A DNA stretch of 64,000 bases from Ricinus communis (Eukaryota > Streptophyta > Magnoliopsida > Malpighiales > Euphorbiaceae), in NCBI RefSeq assembly GCF_019578655.1, contig NC_063258.1:12962802-13026801 (forward strand), in the 5' to 3' direction. The first letter of the stretch is position 1; every line of letters starts with the position of its first letter. Shown here piece after piece: positions 11,490 through 22,751 of this stretch. The notes under the pieces were generated by a model that saw only the letters and a list, made by a program, of their open reading frames with translations, did not search any database and was not told the DNA's origin. A program made the translations under genes and the position numbers.

Positions 11490-12530
11490 TAATTACCTCC
11501 TTTTAAAACACTTCCTTCATGTTCGGGTTCAGTCTACATTGTGGTTGCACCACTAGCTTGTAATTATCCTCCATAAGGATCTTGTGTGAGCAATAGTTAG
11601 GACTAATCCCAGGAATGTCAGCAATTTTCCAAGCAAATGCCTTATAGTACTTCTTAAGAGAGGCCAAAGTCATCTCCCTCTCCTCGGGTGTCAAGTCTGC
11701 TACTAGAATAACAGGCAACTTGTTGTCCTCATCCAGATATGCATAGTTGAGAGGTGTTGGGAGCTCTTTCAACTCAAGGCTGGTGATTCCTTAATTGACA
11801 GCCTCAATTTCTAACACCTACCCCATCAACTCAACAAACTTATCAATATTCTTGCTTGATTCATTAGTTAACAAAAATGCAAGCTGCTCCAACACACTCT
11901 CATTGGATAGCTCATGCTCATCCTCTGCCTGCAAGGCAACTTGTAAAGGATCATCAAACAATATCTCCTGCAACTATGTATTAATAACATCATCAAGTAC
12001 ATCAATAGAAAACACAGTATCATCATGATCTAAAATCAAAGGTACCTTAAGTTCAAGCTTTTCATCATAAACAGCTATAACAGCACAGACGTTGCAAGGA
12101 AAGATGGACTTAGAATCAAAGGTACATTACTCTCACCATCCATGTCCATGATCATAAAGTCAACACGAAATATAAATTTGTCAACCTTAAAAAGTACATC
12201 CTCTATAATACCCCTAGGATACTTAACAGTCTTATCAACTAACTATATGCTCATCCTAGTGGGTTTAGTCTCACCCAGCCCCAACTTGGTAAATAAACTG
12301 TACGGTATTAAATTAATGCTAGCTCCTAAGTCAGCTAAAGCATTGCTAATTGTCAAATCACCAATCACACAAGCGACAATAAAACTCATTGGATCACGCT
12401 TCTTCTCTAGCAATTTATTCTGAAGTATAGCTGAACACTCCTTATTTAGGTTCACGATCACCAAGTCCTCTAACTTCTTCTTGTTGCTAAGGATCTCCTT
12501 TAAGAACTTCGCATACCTAGGCATTTATGA
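11490..12530 (-). pseudogene. pol: Athila A3 protease and pre-RT region
   Basis: The minus strand opens with MPRYAKFLKEILSNKKK, then the protease active-site context ALADLGASINLIPYSLF (DLGAS in place of DTG/DSG, usual for Athila). MDMDGESNVPLIL follows. The pre-RT linker at 11503-11772 reads LPVILVADLTPEEREMTLAS and IADIPGISPNYCSHKI, the conserved entry to Athila RT. Frameshifts occur between 11790 and 12240. Confidence 0.85.
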
Positions 12531-12539
12531 AATAGCTTC

Positions 12540-13984
12540 AACAAAAGGTAAGTTAATTCGCAGTTATTTAAACACATCAAGAAATTTATCGAACTGCTGA
12601 TTGACTTTCTCCTGCTTCAACATGGCAGGATATAGGATCGAGGCCTAGTATTCCCTCAAAGGACTCTTTTTCTTGCCCTCTACCTTCTCTGGCTCCATCA
12701 CCTTGCGTCTCCATCTTTTCTATCCGAATCTACCTGTACAACATCATCATCATCATCAAGAATAGGAATAGAACTAGATAGTTGCTTACTTGATCGCAAA
12801 GTGATAGCCTTCACGTGCTCTCTCGGGTTGGACTCTGTATTACTGGGCAAACTCCCTAGCTGCCTCTCAACCATCATCTTAGAAATCTGGCCTATCTAAT
12901 TCTCCAAGTTCTGAATGGAGGCCTGCTGATTTCTAAGAGCTGTGTCCGTATGCTGGAATCTAGTCTCTAAAGTGGAGACAAATTTCATCATCAGCTCCTT
13001 TAAGTTAAGCTTTTTTTCTTGAGTTTGAGTAGACTGAGGTAGGAGAACAGATTGTTGCGACTGCTGATATAGTCATCGAAATCCCAATGGCCCTTGGTTG
13101 TTATTGTTCCTCCATCCAAAGTTCGGATGATTTCTCCATGCAGAATTATAGGTGTTGTTATATAGGTTGTTCTACTGCCTAGGCTGACTCCCCATATAGT
13201 CCACTTGTTCATGGTTAGATGAAGAAGAGGAAGCAAACATACCTCCCGATATACAGTTGCTACTATAATGCAGGCCACCACAAAATTCATAGCCTGCTTG
13301 AGCTGATTGGATAGGCAACTAGAGCTGATTAATCTTCTTGGACAACAGCTCCACTTGAGCCACTAAGGTTATAGTGGCATTAAACTGGTGTACTCTCCCT
13401 TAACGCCCTGTCTTGCTCCTAATAGTGTGCCACTGGTAATTGTTTGTGGCCATCTCCTCTATCAAGCTTTGGGCTTGCTCTGGTGTCTCGCTGCTCAAAG
13501 AACCACCTACAATCTACCATCTACTTAGTAGCCAAATTCAAACCATTATCAAAAGTTTGTACCTGTAACTAGATTGGTAGTCCATGGGTATGGGCAACAT
13601 CTAAGTAGGTCCTTGTATCTCTCCTAGGTGTCATACATCGACTCATCATCAAATTGCACCAAAAAAGATATGTTGTATCTAAGTTTAGCAGTTTTAGAGG
13701 GAGGAAAGTAATTAAACAAAATTTTTCTGTCAAAGAATTCCTAGTGATGGTGTTTGGTGGTAACGATTGTAGCCACCGCTTTGCTCTATCCCTCAAACAA
13801 ATGGAAATAAGCGGAGACGAATTGCATCATCTGTTGTCCCATTAATCTTGAAGGTATCATAAATCTCCAAGAAACTTGCTATATGCGCGTTAGAATCCTC
13901 ATCTGGCAAGCCTCCGAACTGAATCGTTTACTGCACCATTTGAATCACATTAGGCTTTATTTCAAAATTATTGGCGGCGTCCAT
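12540..13984 (-). pseudogene. gag: Athila A3 gag
   Basis: The minus-strand start at 13984 opens a frame matching the A1 gag at 18053: NFEIKPNVIQMVQ, then LRDRAKRWLQSLPPNTIT (retrotransposon gag capsid core). The pre-zinc-knuckle linker and a Gln-rich tail follow toward 12560. Premature stops are frequent and some frames shift. It would form the virus-like particle capsid. Confidence 0.8.
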
Positions 13985-14128
13985 CTAATGGTCATACACT
14001 ACCTGAAACAACAAAGAACCAAAAATAAAAATGTGTAAAAGAATAAAATGAAAAAAAAAAATAAAGAACAAAGAATAAATGGCTAAATTAACAAGAACAC
14101 ACAGTTCATAATATTTCTCAAAATAGGT

Positions 14129-14146
14129 TCCTCGACAACAGCGCCA
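14129..14146 (-). promoter_or_regulatory. tRNA-Asp primer-binding site (A3)
   Basis: On the minus strand it reads TGGCGCTGTTGTCGAGGA, differing at three positions from the intact site at 48276. It lies six bases inside the LTR end. Confidence 0.85.
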
Positions 14147-14152
14147 AGAACT

Positions 14153-14745
14153 TGATGCGTGCTAAACACGACTAACAATCTACAGGCAAGTGCACTTGTT
14201 GAATGTAATCTAACTATGGCAAGTATCATTGTCGTATCCCACATAAACTGAGAAGCTACTGCTACTATATTATTCCTATTATCTAACCGATCAAAAGGTG
14301 GTGAAGATCGTTAACTAAAAATGATTGAGAATGCAAATCAAAACTAAATTTTAATAAAGAGAATGAGAATTTGAAAAAGACAATGAGATGAGTTAACCCA
14401 ATTGGGGATTCGTTTTAGCTAACCGGCTTAAAAATAATAATTTATGAATTGATTGATTAAGAGATGTGATCTGTGGATAATTTCTCAAATGAATTGGCCT
14501 CTCTCTCGAGTTAACCATTTCCTAATCTTAAGGATCTAAAGTTGGAATCTCTTCCTAATAAGAATGTCTAGTTCTTATTCCAGTAAATTATTACACTTAT
14601 CTCTAAGATACAAATCACTTAATAACACAAGTAGTTGTCCAAACTCAATTGAATTTCTCAATTATAAAAGAGTTCTCAAATTGATTCAACATTGAAGAAG
14701 AAATAATAGATTTTATTATACTTGAATGAAAACTACCATTTTAAA
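14153..14745 (-). mobile_element. Athila A3 5' LTR fragment (minus strand)
   Basis: The LTR end is TGATGCGTGC in plus-strand reading, next to the primer site. It shares short blocks with A1/A2 LTRs (ctctctcgagttaacc, ttggaatctcttcctaa) but is otherwise a distinct subfamily. It is truncated at 14745, leaving only the U5-side half. Confidence 0.8.
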
Positions 14746-14747
14746 TC

Positions 14748-15817
14748 AACAAAGTATGTGAGAAATGCCTTGCATGTTTAAAGGTAAAGTCTAAATTGCA
14801 ACCACATGGATTATATAGACCTTTACTTATTCCTAATATGCCTTGCGTAGATATTTCTATAGATTTTGTTCTTGGATTGCTTAGAACTAGGAACGGTAGG
14901 GATAGTATTTTTGTTGTGGTGAATAGGTTTAGTAAGATGGCACATTTTATACCATGTTATAAGACGGATGATGCTACACATATTGCAGACTTGTTCTTTA
15001 AGGAGGTTATGCAATTGTATGGATTACCCGAGACTATAGTTAGTGATAGGCATTTGAAGTTTCTAAGTCATTTTTGGCGCGTGTTATGGGTCAAATTAGA
15101 GGCTACATTACTGTTTTCTACTACTTGTCATCCATAGACCGATGGTCAGACTGAGGTTGTTAATAGGACTTTAATTCAGCTTCTTCGTGCTTTAATTTCT
15201 AGGAATTTAAAATCATTGGAGGATTTCTTATCATTTATTAAGTTTGCATATAATAGGACTGTTCATAGCACTACACCCACTTTACTTTTTAATATTGTAT
15301 ATGGTTTTAATCCATTGACTTCTCTTGATTTGATTGCTTTACCTATTAAGAAGCTTGTTAGTGTTGAGAGTACAACCAAAGTAGATTTTGTTCATAAGTT
15401 GCACAAGCTAGTTAAAGAAAGAATTGAGAAGCAAAATGCTAAAGTGTCTAAGAGAGTGAATAAGAGAAGGAAACCCATGGTTTTTGAACCAGAAGATTGA
15501 GTTTGGGTGCAATTTTGTAAGGAGAGGTTTTCTAATCAATGGAAATCAAAAGTTGAACCCTTGAAAGGATAAATAACAACGCTTACAAGATTGATTTGCA
15601 AGGTGAGTACAATGTAAGTGGCACTTTTAATGTTTCTGATTTGCATCCTTTTGATGCAAGGAATGAGATTGATTCGAGGATGAAACTTCCAAAAGAAGGA
15701 GGGAATGATATGGGAGAGGAGCTTGATGGAGAGGACATGAATAATCAAGCAGTTGTTAAAGATCCATTAGGCTTCCCTTTAGGTCCAATTACAAGTAGTA
15801 GAGCTCAAAAGCTTTAA
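14748..15817 (+). pseudogene. pol: CRM-like chromovirus integrase and C-terminal tail
   Basis: Begins inside the zinc finger (VCEKCLAC). The core has [11 protein letters not shown] (first Asp), [27 protein letters not shown] (second Asp) and TDGQTEVVNRT (Glu). The downstream part has FAYNRTVHS and the C-terminal block NAYKIDLQGEYNVSGTFNVSDL (split: NAYKIDLQG, then GTFNVSDL). It ends with GPITSSRAQKL and a stop at 15817. Stops at 15135 (expected Gln) and 15498 (expected Trp) and a short deletion near 15570 break it. The gag and RT of this copy were not found nearby. The CRM-like call rests on the overall block pattern and the C-terminal motif after the chromodomain position. Confidence 0.85.
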
Positions 15818-16403
15818 GGAGCCTAAATCACTTATATTCAAGAGTGGGCCAACATTAATTCATCACAATTAGGCCCATTACAAGAAAACTTGTTGCCCAA
15901 GCCAATGAGTATAAGGCTGATCCATGTGATTGGGTTTTGTTTAATGTTATGGAAGCCTAAATCCTTTTTAATAGCTTGCCTGCATATCCTAGTTAGTTTT
16001 AGACTTGTTTAGGCTTTTATTTAGCACAAATAAGGATATTATTTATTAATTTCTTATTTGAACAGTAAGCCACTTATATTTGGGCTTTCAAACCCTTATT
16101 AGATTAGGATTTGGATTTCTTTTCTTAATGGACCTTGTCCATTCAGCTAGGAAGGGTAATTTTGGCCTTTATTTTATTTGTAAACCCTAAACACTTCTTT
16201 AAAAAGGTGTTGGCTTGTGGCGTGTTTAGACTTAGGGTTTAAAGAACTTAGTTTTCTTTAGGTTCTAATTCTTGATCATCTTAATTCTGATTTAGAGGGA
16301 TCCTTGGGCTAAATTTCCAATTTGTTGTTGGGTTTGCACTCAAGTAATATATGGGTTCATAATACGAAAAAAGAGTTCGTGTGTTCTTATGGTTGGAGGT
16401 TCT
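15818..16403 (+). mobile_element. CRM-like 3' untranslated end and partial LTR
   Basis: Follows the polyprotein stop directly. AT-rich, with 'aaaccctaaacacttcttta' and 'ttagggtttaaagaact' blocks like the transcribed part of an LTR. The exact LTR start could not be set. It is interrupted at 16404 by an A1 LTR. Confidence 0.55.
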
Positions 16404-17878
16404 TGATAGGCATCATATTATACATATTTACCTGCCCAATTGTTTACATTTTTTTGCATAATTATCTCGTTTTATGCTAGAATTACCTGTCTTTTGGTTC
16501 CTTTCACGTTTCAGGTCATTATCAAGGGACATTATCAATAATCGAGGGAAGTATGCGCAATTATGGACCAAAATCCATCAAATTGAGCAAGGACTAGCAT
16601 TCTGAGGTGGAGCATGGCCTGGACTCCGGCCGTGCTGAATTATCAAGAAGCTGCCCTCCAAGAGTGCCATTTTGGCACGGTTTCCGTAGCGACCACGGCC
16701 TCCACCATGGCCCATGGTGGCTCAGCACTGGCTAGGGCACGACCTGGAAAAGGTCAACAGATGCGGAATGCAGAGGTCAAGCGTGGCCTGGACTCCACCC
16801 GTGATGATCAGCACAGGCTTGACCACGGTTTGTTGAAGGGATTATATAGGCAAAAATGATTTGCTGAATTAGGGTTCGATTCTCTAACTTGATTTCCATT
16901 ATACAAGCTTAAACCATCTACTTCCAAACTTCAATTCTCCACCTTAGAAGATCATTTCATCAATTGAAGGAAGGATTACACTTATTTAAACATCAAACAG
17001 AAGATCAAGACAAGATTTGGGAGCATTCAAGAGGCAAATTAAGGTTTACTATTCTGAATTGGGAATTTAGGATTTCTCATCCAACTTGAAGAAGAAGGGT
17101 GTACATGCCTTTAATTTACTTTTTTGAATCTATTCTTTACTTTGTGTTGCTTATTAGCATAAGTAGCTAAATTTGTTAAACCCAATTGGGGTTCCTATGT
17201 TTTTGGATTGATTTTAATATTATGAGATTTTGATTGTCAATTCTTGATTCTTCTTGCTTTCATTATTAATGAGAAATCACTTTATTCATGAGACGTTGTG
17301 AATTGTGGTATTTAGATTGCTTTATGTAATTGAGAAATTCATTTAGTAATTGGAAATTTGAATAGCAAGAACTGGTTAATAATCACTTAGAGATAAGGGT
17401 AATTGACTAGCCGGATTAAGAATTAACAAAGCTTAATAAAGCCAGGTTAAACCTTAATGCTAATCGAATAATCGATCATTAGGAAGAGATTCTAACTTGA
17501 GGTTATTAGGTTTAGGAATTCGGTTATCTTGAGAAGGAGACTGAATTTAGTTAAGACCTCGTCGATGGGTAATTGCAATTGATAATCAATTTAATCTCTA
17601 TCTTCACAAAAATCCAATTAACTTAGGTCCCCTAGAGTTTGCTTTTTCCTTCGAGAGTTTTCCTAAATCCTTTCAGACTATTTGACATTTAATTAATTGT
17701 TTGTTCATATTCAATCACAGCATAACACTTCATTGATTTGTTTAGGTTAGATAACATAAGGCTACAGTGGGTCTAGGATCACCCTTTCCCAAGAATACCA
17801 CCTTGATACTCACCATTTGTGCTAGTCTGCATCGATAGGTTCAATCCCTTAGATTGTAGCTACATAAAAAGCCAATCA
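16404..17878 (+). mobile_element. Athila A1 5' LTR, 1475 bp
   Basis: Runs TGATAGGCATC...CCAATCA. It is preceded by unrelated CRM-like LTR and followed by a primer-binding site, so it is a 5' LTR. The U3 part at 16600-16840 holds inverted repeats such as GCATGGCC...GGCCGTGC and CCACCATGG-C-CCATGGTGG. A TATA box TATATAG lies at 16844-16850. The U5 side carries the tctcgagaa-like and gcatcgataggttca blocks common to all Athila LTRs here. Confidence 0.9.
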
Positions 17879-17884
17879 AGTTTT

Positions 17885-17902
17885 TGGCGCTGTTGCCGGG
17901 GA
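17885..17902 (+). promoter_or_regulatory. tRNA-Asp primer-binding site (A1 copy b)
   Basis: TGGCGCTGTTGCCGGGGA, one C-to-T change from the intact site at 48276. It starts six bases after the LTR end. Confidence 0.92.
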
Positions 17903-18052
17903 AAAACGTTTTTGTGTGAACTAGATTGAATTTGTGTTTTTCTTTGTTAATCTAGCCATTTCTATTTTCTTTGCCTTTTCAATTTGTTTTCATCCCTTAG
18001 TGTTATTTATTCTTGTGTTCTTTGGTTGTTGTGTATCCATTTCAGGTAGTTT

Positions 18053-18880
18053 ATGACCAGAAGCTCCAATCCTACTACTGTAAACCCTCTTGCTGAACCA
18101 GAGCGATCCCTCCATTTGTTGAGGAAGCGTATGTAAGAAGAAGAGGAGGCGCGGATAGAGTTTGAAGCTTTTGTGAATCGACAGTAGAGATGGGGGACAA
18201 CAATCGGGCTACGGATGAAGCTATAACTATGTACGAGTTTGCTAGACCTTCTCTTGAGGGGACGCAAATGAGTATATTGCGACCATCTGTGGCAGCCAAC
18301 AATTTCGAAATAAAGCCAAATGTGATACAAATGGTGCAAAATAGTGTACAATTTGGGAGACTTCCGAGCGAGGACCCAAACGCTCATATCACCAACTTCT
18401 TGGAAATCTGTGACACCTTCAAAATAAATGGAACAACTGATGATGCCATTCGGTTGAGGCTGTTTCCTTTCTCTTTGAGGGACCGAGCAAAAAGATGATT
18501 GCAGTCGCTCCCAGCCAACACTATCACGACATGGAGATCATTGGCTGAGAAATTTCTTTACAAGTACTTTCCTCCAGCAAAGACTGTTAAATTAAGGAAT
18601 GACATTTCTTCTTTTGTGTAGATGGAAGACGAGAGCATGTACGACACCTAGGAGAGGTACAAGGACTTGTTGAGATGTTGTACACACCACGGTCTACCAA
18701 TATGGATGCAGGTTCAAACATTTTACAGCGGTTTTAACCTTGCTACTAGACAAATGGTTGATGCAGCAGCAAGAGGGGCACTGAACCGTAAGACGCCCGA
18801 GCAGGCTCAGAACTTAATAGAGGAGATAACCATGAACAATTACTAGTGGCAGTCTTCTGGGAGCTGACCAGTGAGGCAGG
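18053..18880 (+). pseudogene. gag: Athila A1 gag, 5' part, truncated
   Basis: Start MTRSSNPTTVNPLAEPERS at 18053, after a TTTCAGGTAG that could be a splice acceptor. A frame slip near 18190 leads into NFEIKPNVIQMVQNSVQFG, FPFSLRDRAKR and LPANTITTWRSLAEKFLYK, the gag capsid core. In-frame stops replace Gln or Trp codons (for example 18496, 18619, 18650 and 18842). At about 18880 the sequence switches to a CRM-like gag, so the rest of this Athila is absent here. Confidence 0.85.
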
Positions 18881-20000
18881 GACATGGATGGAGATGATCT
18901 TTGAATGCCATAACTATTCGGAGGAGAAAAAGGTAAAACTTGCCGCCGTTGAGTTTTGTAATTACGGTAGTGTTTAATGGCATCAATGCTGTAGGGAAAG
19001 AAGATGAAATGGAGAAAGACCCATAGGGACATGGATGGAGATGAAACACATCATGAGGAAGAGATTCATTCCTAACCTTTACTATAGAGATTTGCATCAA
19101 TGATTGCAAACTCTAAGCAAGGAACCATGAGTGTGGAGTAGTACCACAAAGAAATAGAAACAGATATTATTAAAGCAAATGTGGAGGAGGATAGAGAGGC
19201 CACCATGGCAAGATCCTTGAATGGCCTAAACAAGAATATTGCTGATATTGTGGAGTTGCAATATTATATAGAGCTTAAGGATATGGTGAATGTGGCCATG
19301 AAAATTGAAAGGTAACTCAAGTGAAAGGGTGCAAGTAAGTTTGATTCTATACTTAATTCGAGTTCTAGTTCTTCTAATTGGAAATTGAATTGGAGTAAAA
19401 AGGATGATAAATTTGCTAAGCCTAAAGTGGGTGAGAATAAGAATAAAAATGAAATAGGCAGAAAAACAAAGTTGATAATCAAGCTAATCAATTTAGAATC
19501 TTGAAGTGTTTTAAGTGTCTTGAACATGGTCATTAGGCACGTGATTGCCCTAATAAGAGAATAATGATTGTTAGAGATGGAATTGTTGAATTTGAAAGTG
19601 AAGATGAAAATGATGATGAGAATGATGACATGCCAACTTTAGAGGATGTTAGTGGTGTTGAGTATGCTAAAGGGGATGTGTTAGTAGTACTACGCACACT
19701 TAATTTGCAATGTAAAGATGATTAACATGGAGAGCAGCGTGAGAATTTATTTCATACTCATTGTTTAATTGCTTATAAGTTGTGTAACATGATTGTTGAT
19801 AGTGGAAGTTGTACTAATGTTGCTAGTACTTTGCTTATGGAGAAATTGAAATTACCAACTACCAAACACCTAAGGCCTTACAAGTTGCAATGGTTGAATT
19901 ATAGTGGTATTGTGAAGATAAATAAGTAAGTGCTAATTTATTTTTCCATTTGGAGATATAAGGATGAGGTGCTTTGTGATGTTGTTCCCATCAAAAACAG
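18881..20000 (+). pseudogene. gag-pro: CRM-like gag C-terminal part and protease
   Basis: Enters mid-gag with MEMIFECHNYSEEKKVKLAA, followed by [17 protein letters not shown] and EEDREATMARSLNGL. The zinc knuckle CFKCLEHGH*ARDCPNK has a stop where Gln is expected. An acidic linker follows, then the protease with IVDSGSCTNVAS (catalytic DSG at 19798-19806) and a downstream DEVLCDVVP block. The sequence breaks off there into repeat B. Several frame slips occur between 18960 and 19030 and at 19085-19320. Confidence 0.85.
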
Positions 20001-21020
20001 TTGATTGAGTATTGATATCATTCTCTGAATGATTATAGAGGAATCTTTTAGAGGAAAGAGGAAATAACGTGAATCGAGGCATGCCCAAATATTCAAAATT
20101 CATGATTTGCATCATTGGAATCTCCATCCTTCCTTGTTCCTCTAGGCACGAGGACTCCTAGTGATGCAAGGTTTGGCATAAGGAATCGTGGGAACACAAT
20201 TAATAAGCTTGACTGGTGGCATTGCTTGATTATCAAGTAGGACGAGATGTAAACCGACGCTCGTAAGGGAGAAATCATGTTGTTTTCGATTAATCCAAGC
20301 ATAATACAAGCTGAAATTATGTTTGAAATATATATAATGAAGTAATTTGGGTCGGAGTATTTTTAGGTAGGCCCACGCGAATTTACCCTAATGGATATAT
20401 TATTCCAATTTTCTAACTTATGGGAAATCAAGTTATGTATTATTTCAAGAACTTTATGGACTTTATCAACACTCGTTCTAGCGAACATAGACTTATCACT
20501 CACATCCTTCCTTTCTTCTGTGTTCTTTATCTACGCCTATGTTTAAAATCAATTCGGTTTGATCCTTACGCTTAGCCCTATGGAAGAGACCAAAGAACTT
20601 GTGATTTCTTTGCTTATCATATCTGAAATCCTACTTATATTCTCATTTTGTTTGTTTCTTTTGTGTCTCTCTTTCTAATCTCTGTCTAGTATGATGGTTT
20701 GGTTTTATTTGGGCAACATAAACAAGAGTGTGGAGTGTAAGTGCGTGGAAGCGGCAATCATAGGCACCGATCTAATGCTTCGATGAATGCGAAGAAAGAA
20801 AAATAGTTGATCGTGTATTGATATCATTCTTCGAATGATCACGAATGAATCTTTTAGAGGAAAAAAGGAATGACAAGAATTGAGGTACATCAAAATATTC
20901 TGATTCAAGATTTGCACCATTGGAATATCCATCCTTCCTTGTTCCTCTAGGCATGAAGACTCTTGATGACACATGGTTTGATATAAGGAATCACAAGAAC
21001 ATAATTGACAAGGTCATCTG
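20001..21020 (-). repeat. Repeat B, copy 2 (inverted orientation, partial head-to-tail dimer)
   Basis: Reverse complement of the B orientation seen at 23934 and 30176. The block tattgatatcattctc near 20010 recurs near 20820, and tccatccttccttgttcctc occurs at both ends, so it is a head-to-tail repeat with a period of about 0.8 kb, shortened relative to other copies. It sits where the CRM-like RT and integrase should be, between protease and C-terminal tail. Confidence 0.7.
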
Positions 21021-21361
21021 GTGATGCGAATAACAATACCAAGCTTCAAGACTCAAGTCCTGATCTAAGCACAAACATAGGACCGAAGCCTACACCAAGC
21101 TCAAGGGATCCTTTACACATTCAAAGTGGGCCAATTACAAGATATAAGGCCCAACGCATGAAGGTAGCTCTTAATGGACTCATTCAAGAGATTTGGGCCA
21201 ATGATATATTAACCCATGGAGAGTTAGATTTAATTAAGTCTCCTATCCTTGTTAATTTAACTCAATATGATGGGCTTAATAAAACCAAGCATGAGCCAAA
21301 TATGTGTGCACAAGGGGGAGAGCCTAATACTGAAGAGGGAACAAAGAAAACACCACTTTAG
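21005..21361 (+). pseudogene. CRM-like polyprotein C-terminal tail
   Basis: An open frame of 118 codons contains DPLHIQSGPITRYKAQRMK and ALNGLIQEIW, the conserved C-terminal motif also seen at 43371 (GPMTRSKSKRMQ) and 55860 (GPITTARAKK). It ends at a stop just upstream of the C1 LTR. The first 20 or so codons may belong to repeat B. Confidence 0.75.
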
Positions 21362-21975
21362 CTTCCTATTTAGCTAAAAGGATGTGCAAAATCAATAGTA
21401 AGCATGGCAACATGTTTTAGCTTCCTCTTTTTGCCAAATCGGAGTGTGCTTCATTAGGAAATAAATGGGCAGCCGCACATCTCCTTATTTAGGAAAATAT
21501 CTTTAATTGATTAGTCAAGTCTTCTTTAGTAAAGATTGCTTATTCAACCAATGTGCTTATTTTGTCATATAGAAAACTTTTATTTAGCATCTAATTTAGT
21601 TAATTCCTAATTAGTTTATCTTCTTTATGCTATTTAGGAGTTAAGTTTATTCTTTTCTCTATATAAACTAAGTGTAGCCATATTATTCAAGGTGAATGAA
21701 TATTTTGAGTTAAACATATTTGGGAGAATTATTCTTGCTTAGTTCTTTAGAAGAACTTCGAACTTATCAAGAACTTATTCTTGTGGAGTTCAACATCGAC
21801 TTATCAATCACCTTTTACCTTTCTTGAGTGTGGCTTGAAGAATCTTTCTTATACCAAGGTTCAAGATACAAGTTATCTTTCGGTCAAGGTCATCAAAGTT
21901 TAGATTTAGCTTTCTTGGGAATCTTATTCAATTCCACATGTTGGGTCTTGTCATAAATTGCTAAAATTCACATCA
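21362..21975 (+). mobile_element. CRM-like LTR C1 with short 3' untranslated leader
   Basis: The LTR proper starts near 21445 (TGTGCTTC) and ends ATTCACATCA at 21975, just before a primer site. It matches C2 and C3: 'gggcagccgcacatct', a TATA-like 'ctatataaac' near 21660, then 'gaacttcgaacttatcaag' and 'gttgggtcttgtcat'. It acts both as the 3' LTR of the tail upstream and as the 5' LTR of the gag downstream. Confidence 0.8.
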
Positions 21976-21977
21976 TT

Positions 21978-21989
21978 TGGTATTAGAGC
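21978..21989 (+). promoter_or_regulatory. Initiator tRNA-Met primer-binding site (C1)
   Basis: TGGTATTAGAGC, one change from the common plant site TGGTATCAGAGC, two bases after the LTR end. Confidence 0.88.
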
Positions 21990-22751
21990 TAAGTCTCTAA
22001 ATCTGTTCTATCTATCCTTTACTTTATTGTTTTGTTTTATTTATTGTATCTCCTACCTTTTCCTTCATTTTTTTACCATAGCCAGAATTTCTTATTGATT
22101 TCTTCTTCAAGGTTGAAACTTTGGTCAAACAAATTTCTATCCTAAAGTTGTTTATTTTGCTTAAATTTTAATTTTGTTGTTTATTGTGTTTTCTTATTTA
22201 AGTACAGAAAAATTAAAAAAAATTATTCGAAAAGAAAAAGAAAAGAAAGAAAAGGAGAAAAGAAAACTAAAAAAAAGAGAAAAGGCACACATTTAGGCAA
22301 ATCAAGTTTGTTTGCAATTGTTTTTTGAGCATTCGGCATAAGTTGTTTTCTTGATCAATTGTACTACTTTCACCCTATATTTTTCATACATTTAAAAATT
22401 ACACATCTATTGGTATTATTTCATTTGGCCGAAACTTGTCACCTTTTAGCCTAAACAAATACTTGTCTTTTATTGTCCATTCTTTTTGTCCAAATGCCAT
22501 ACTATAGAATTTCTCTTAGAGTGTCGATTTTGTCCTTTTGAATATTACACGACTTGTTTGCGATTTGATTTTATGAGTTCAACTAAAGAATTAAAAGTAA
22601 GGATTAAGAGTGGTAAAATGCAAGAATAGTGAGCAAAAAAAGAGAAAGAGACAAAATTTATGAAATATGAGTGTTTTAACTATTTTTAAGTGTAAACATG
22701 CAAGGGAGTGGGTGAGGTTTCGTTTTGATCTTTATTTTGCAGATTTAAATC
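21990..22751 (+). other. 5' leader of CRM-like element
   Basis: Non-coding, AT-rich leader between primer site and gag. It includes an almost pure purine stretch at about 22207-22285 (A/G with few interruptions). No ORF of note. Long leaders are normal for this group. Confidence 0.7.

Larger units (their letters stand above)
5945..14745 (-). mobile_element. Athila A3 element, minus strand, most complete pol in the window
   Basis: On the minus strand the order is 5' LTR piece, tRNA-Asp primer site, gag, protease, RT, RNase H, integrase, ORF2 and 3' untranslated region. This is the standard Athila order. Both ends are truncated: the LTR piece stops at 14745 against a CRM-like integrase, and the 3' region stops at about 5944 against a CRM-like LTR, with no 3' LTR left. 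All frames carry stops and frameshifts. Unlike A1 and A2, only about 300 bases separate pol from ORF2, and no GC-rich promoter block is present there. Confidence 0.85.
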
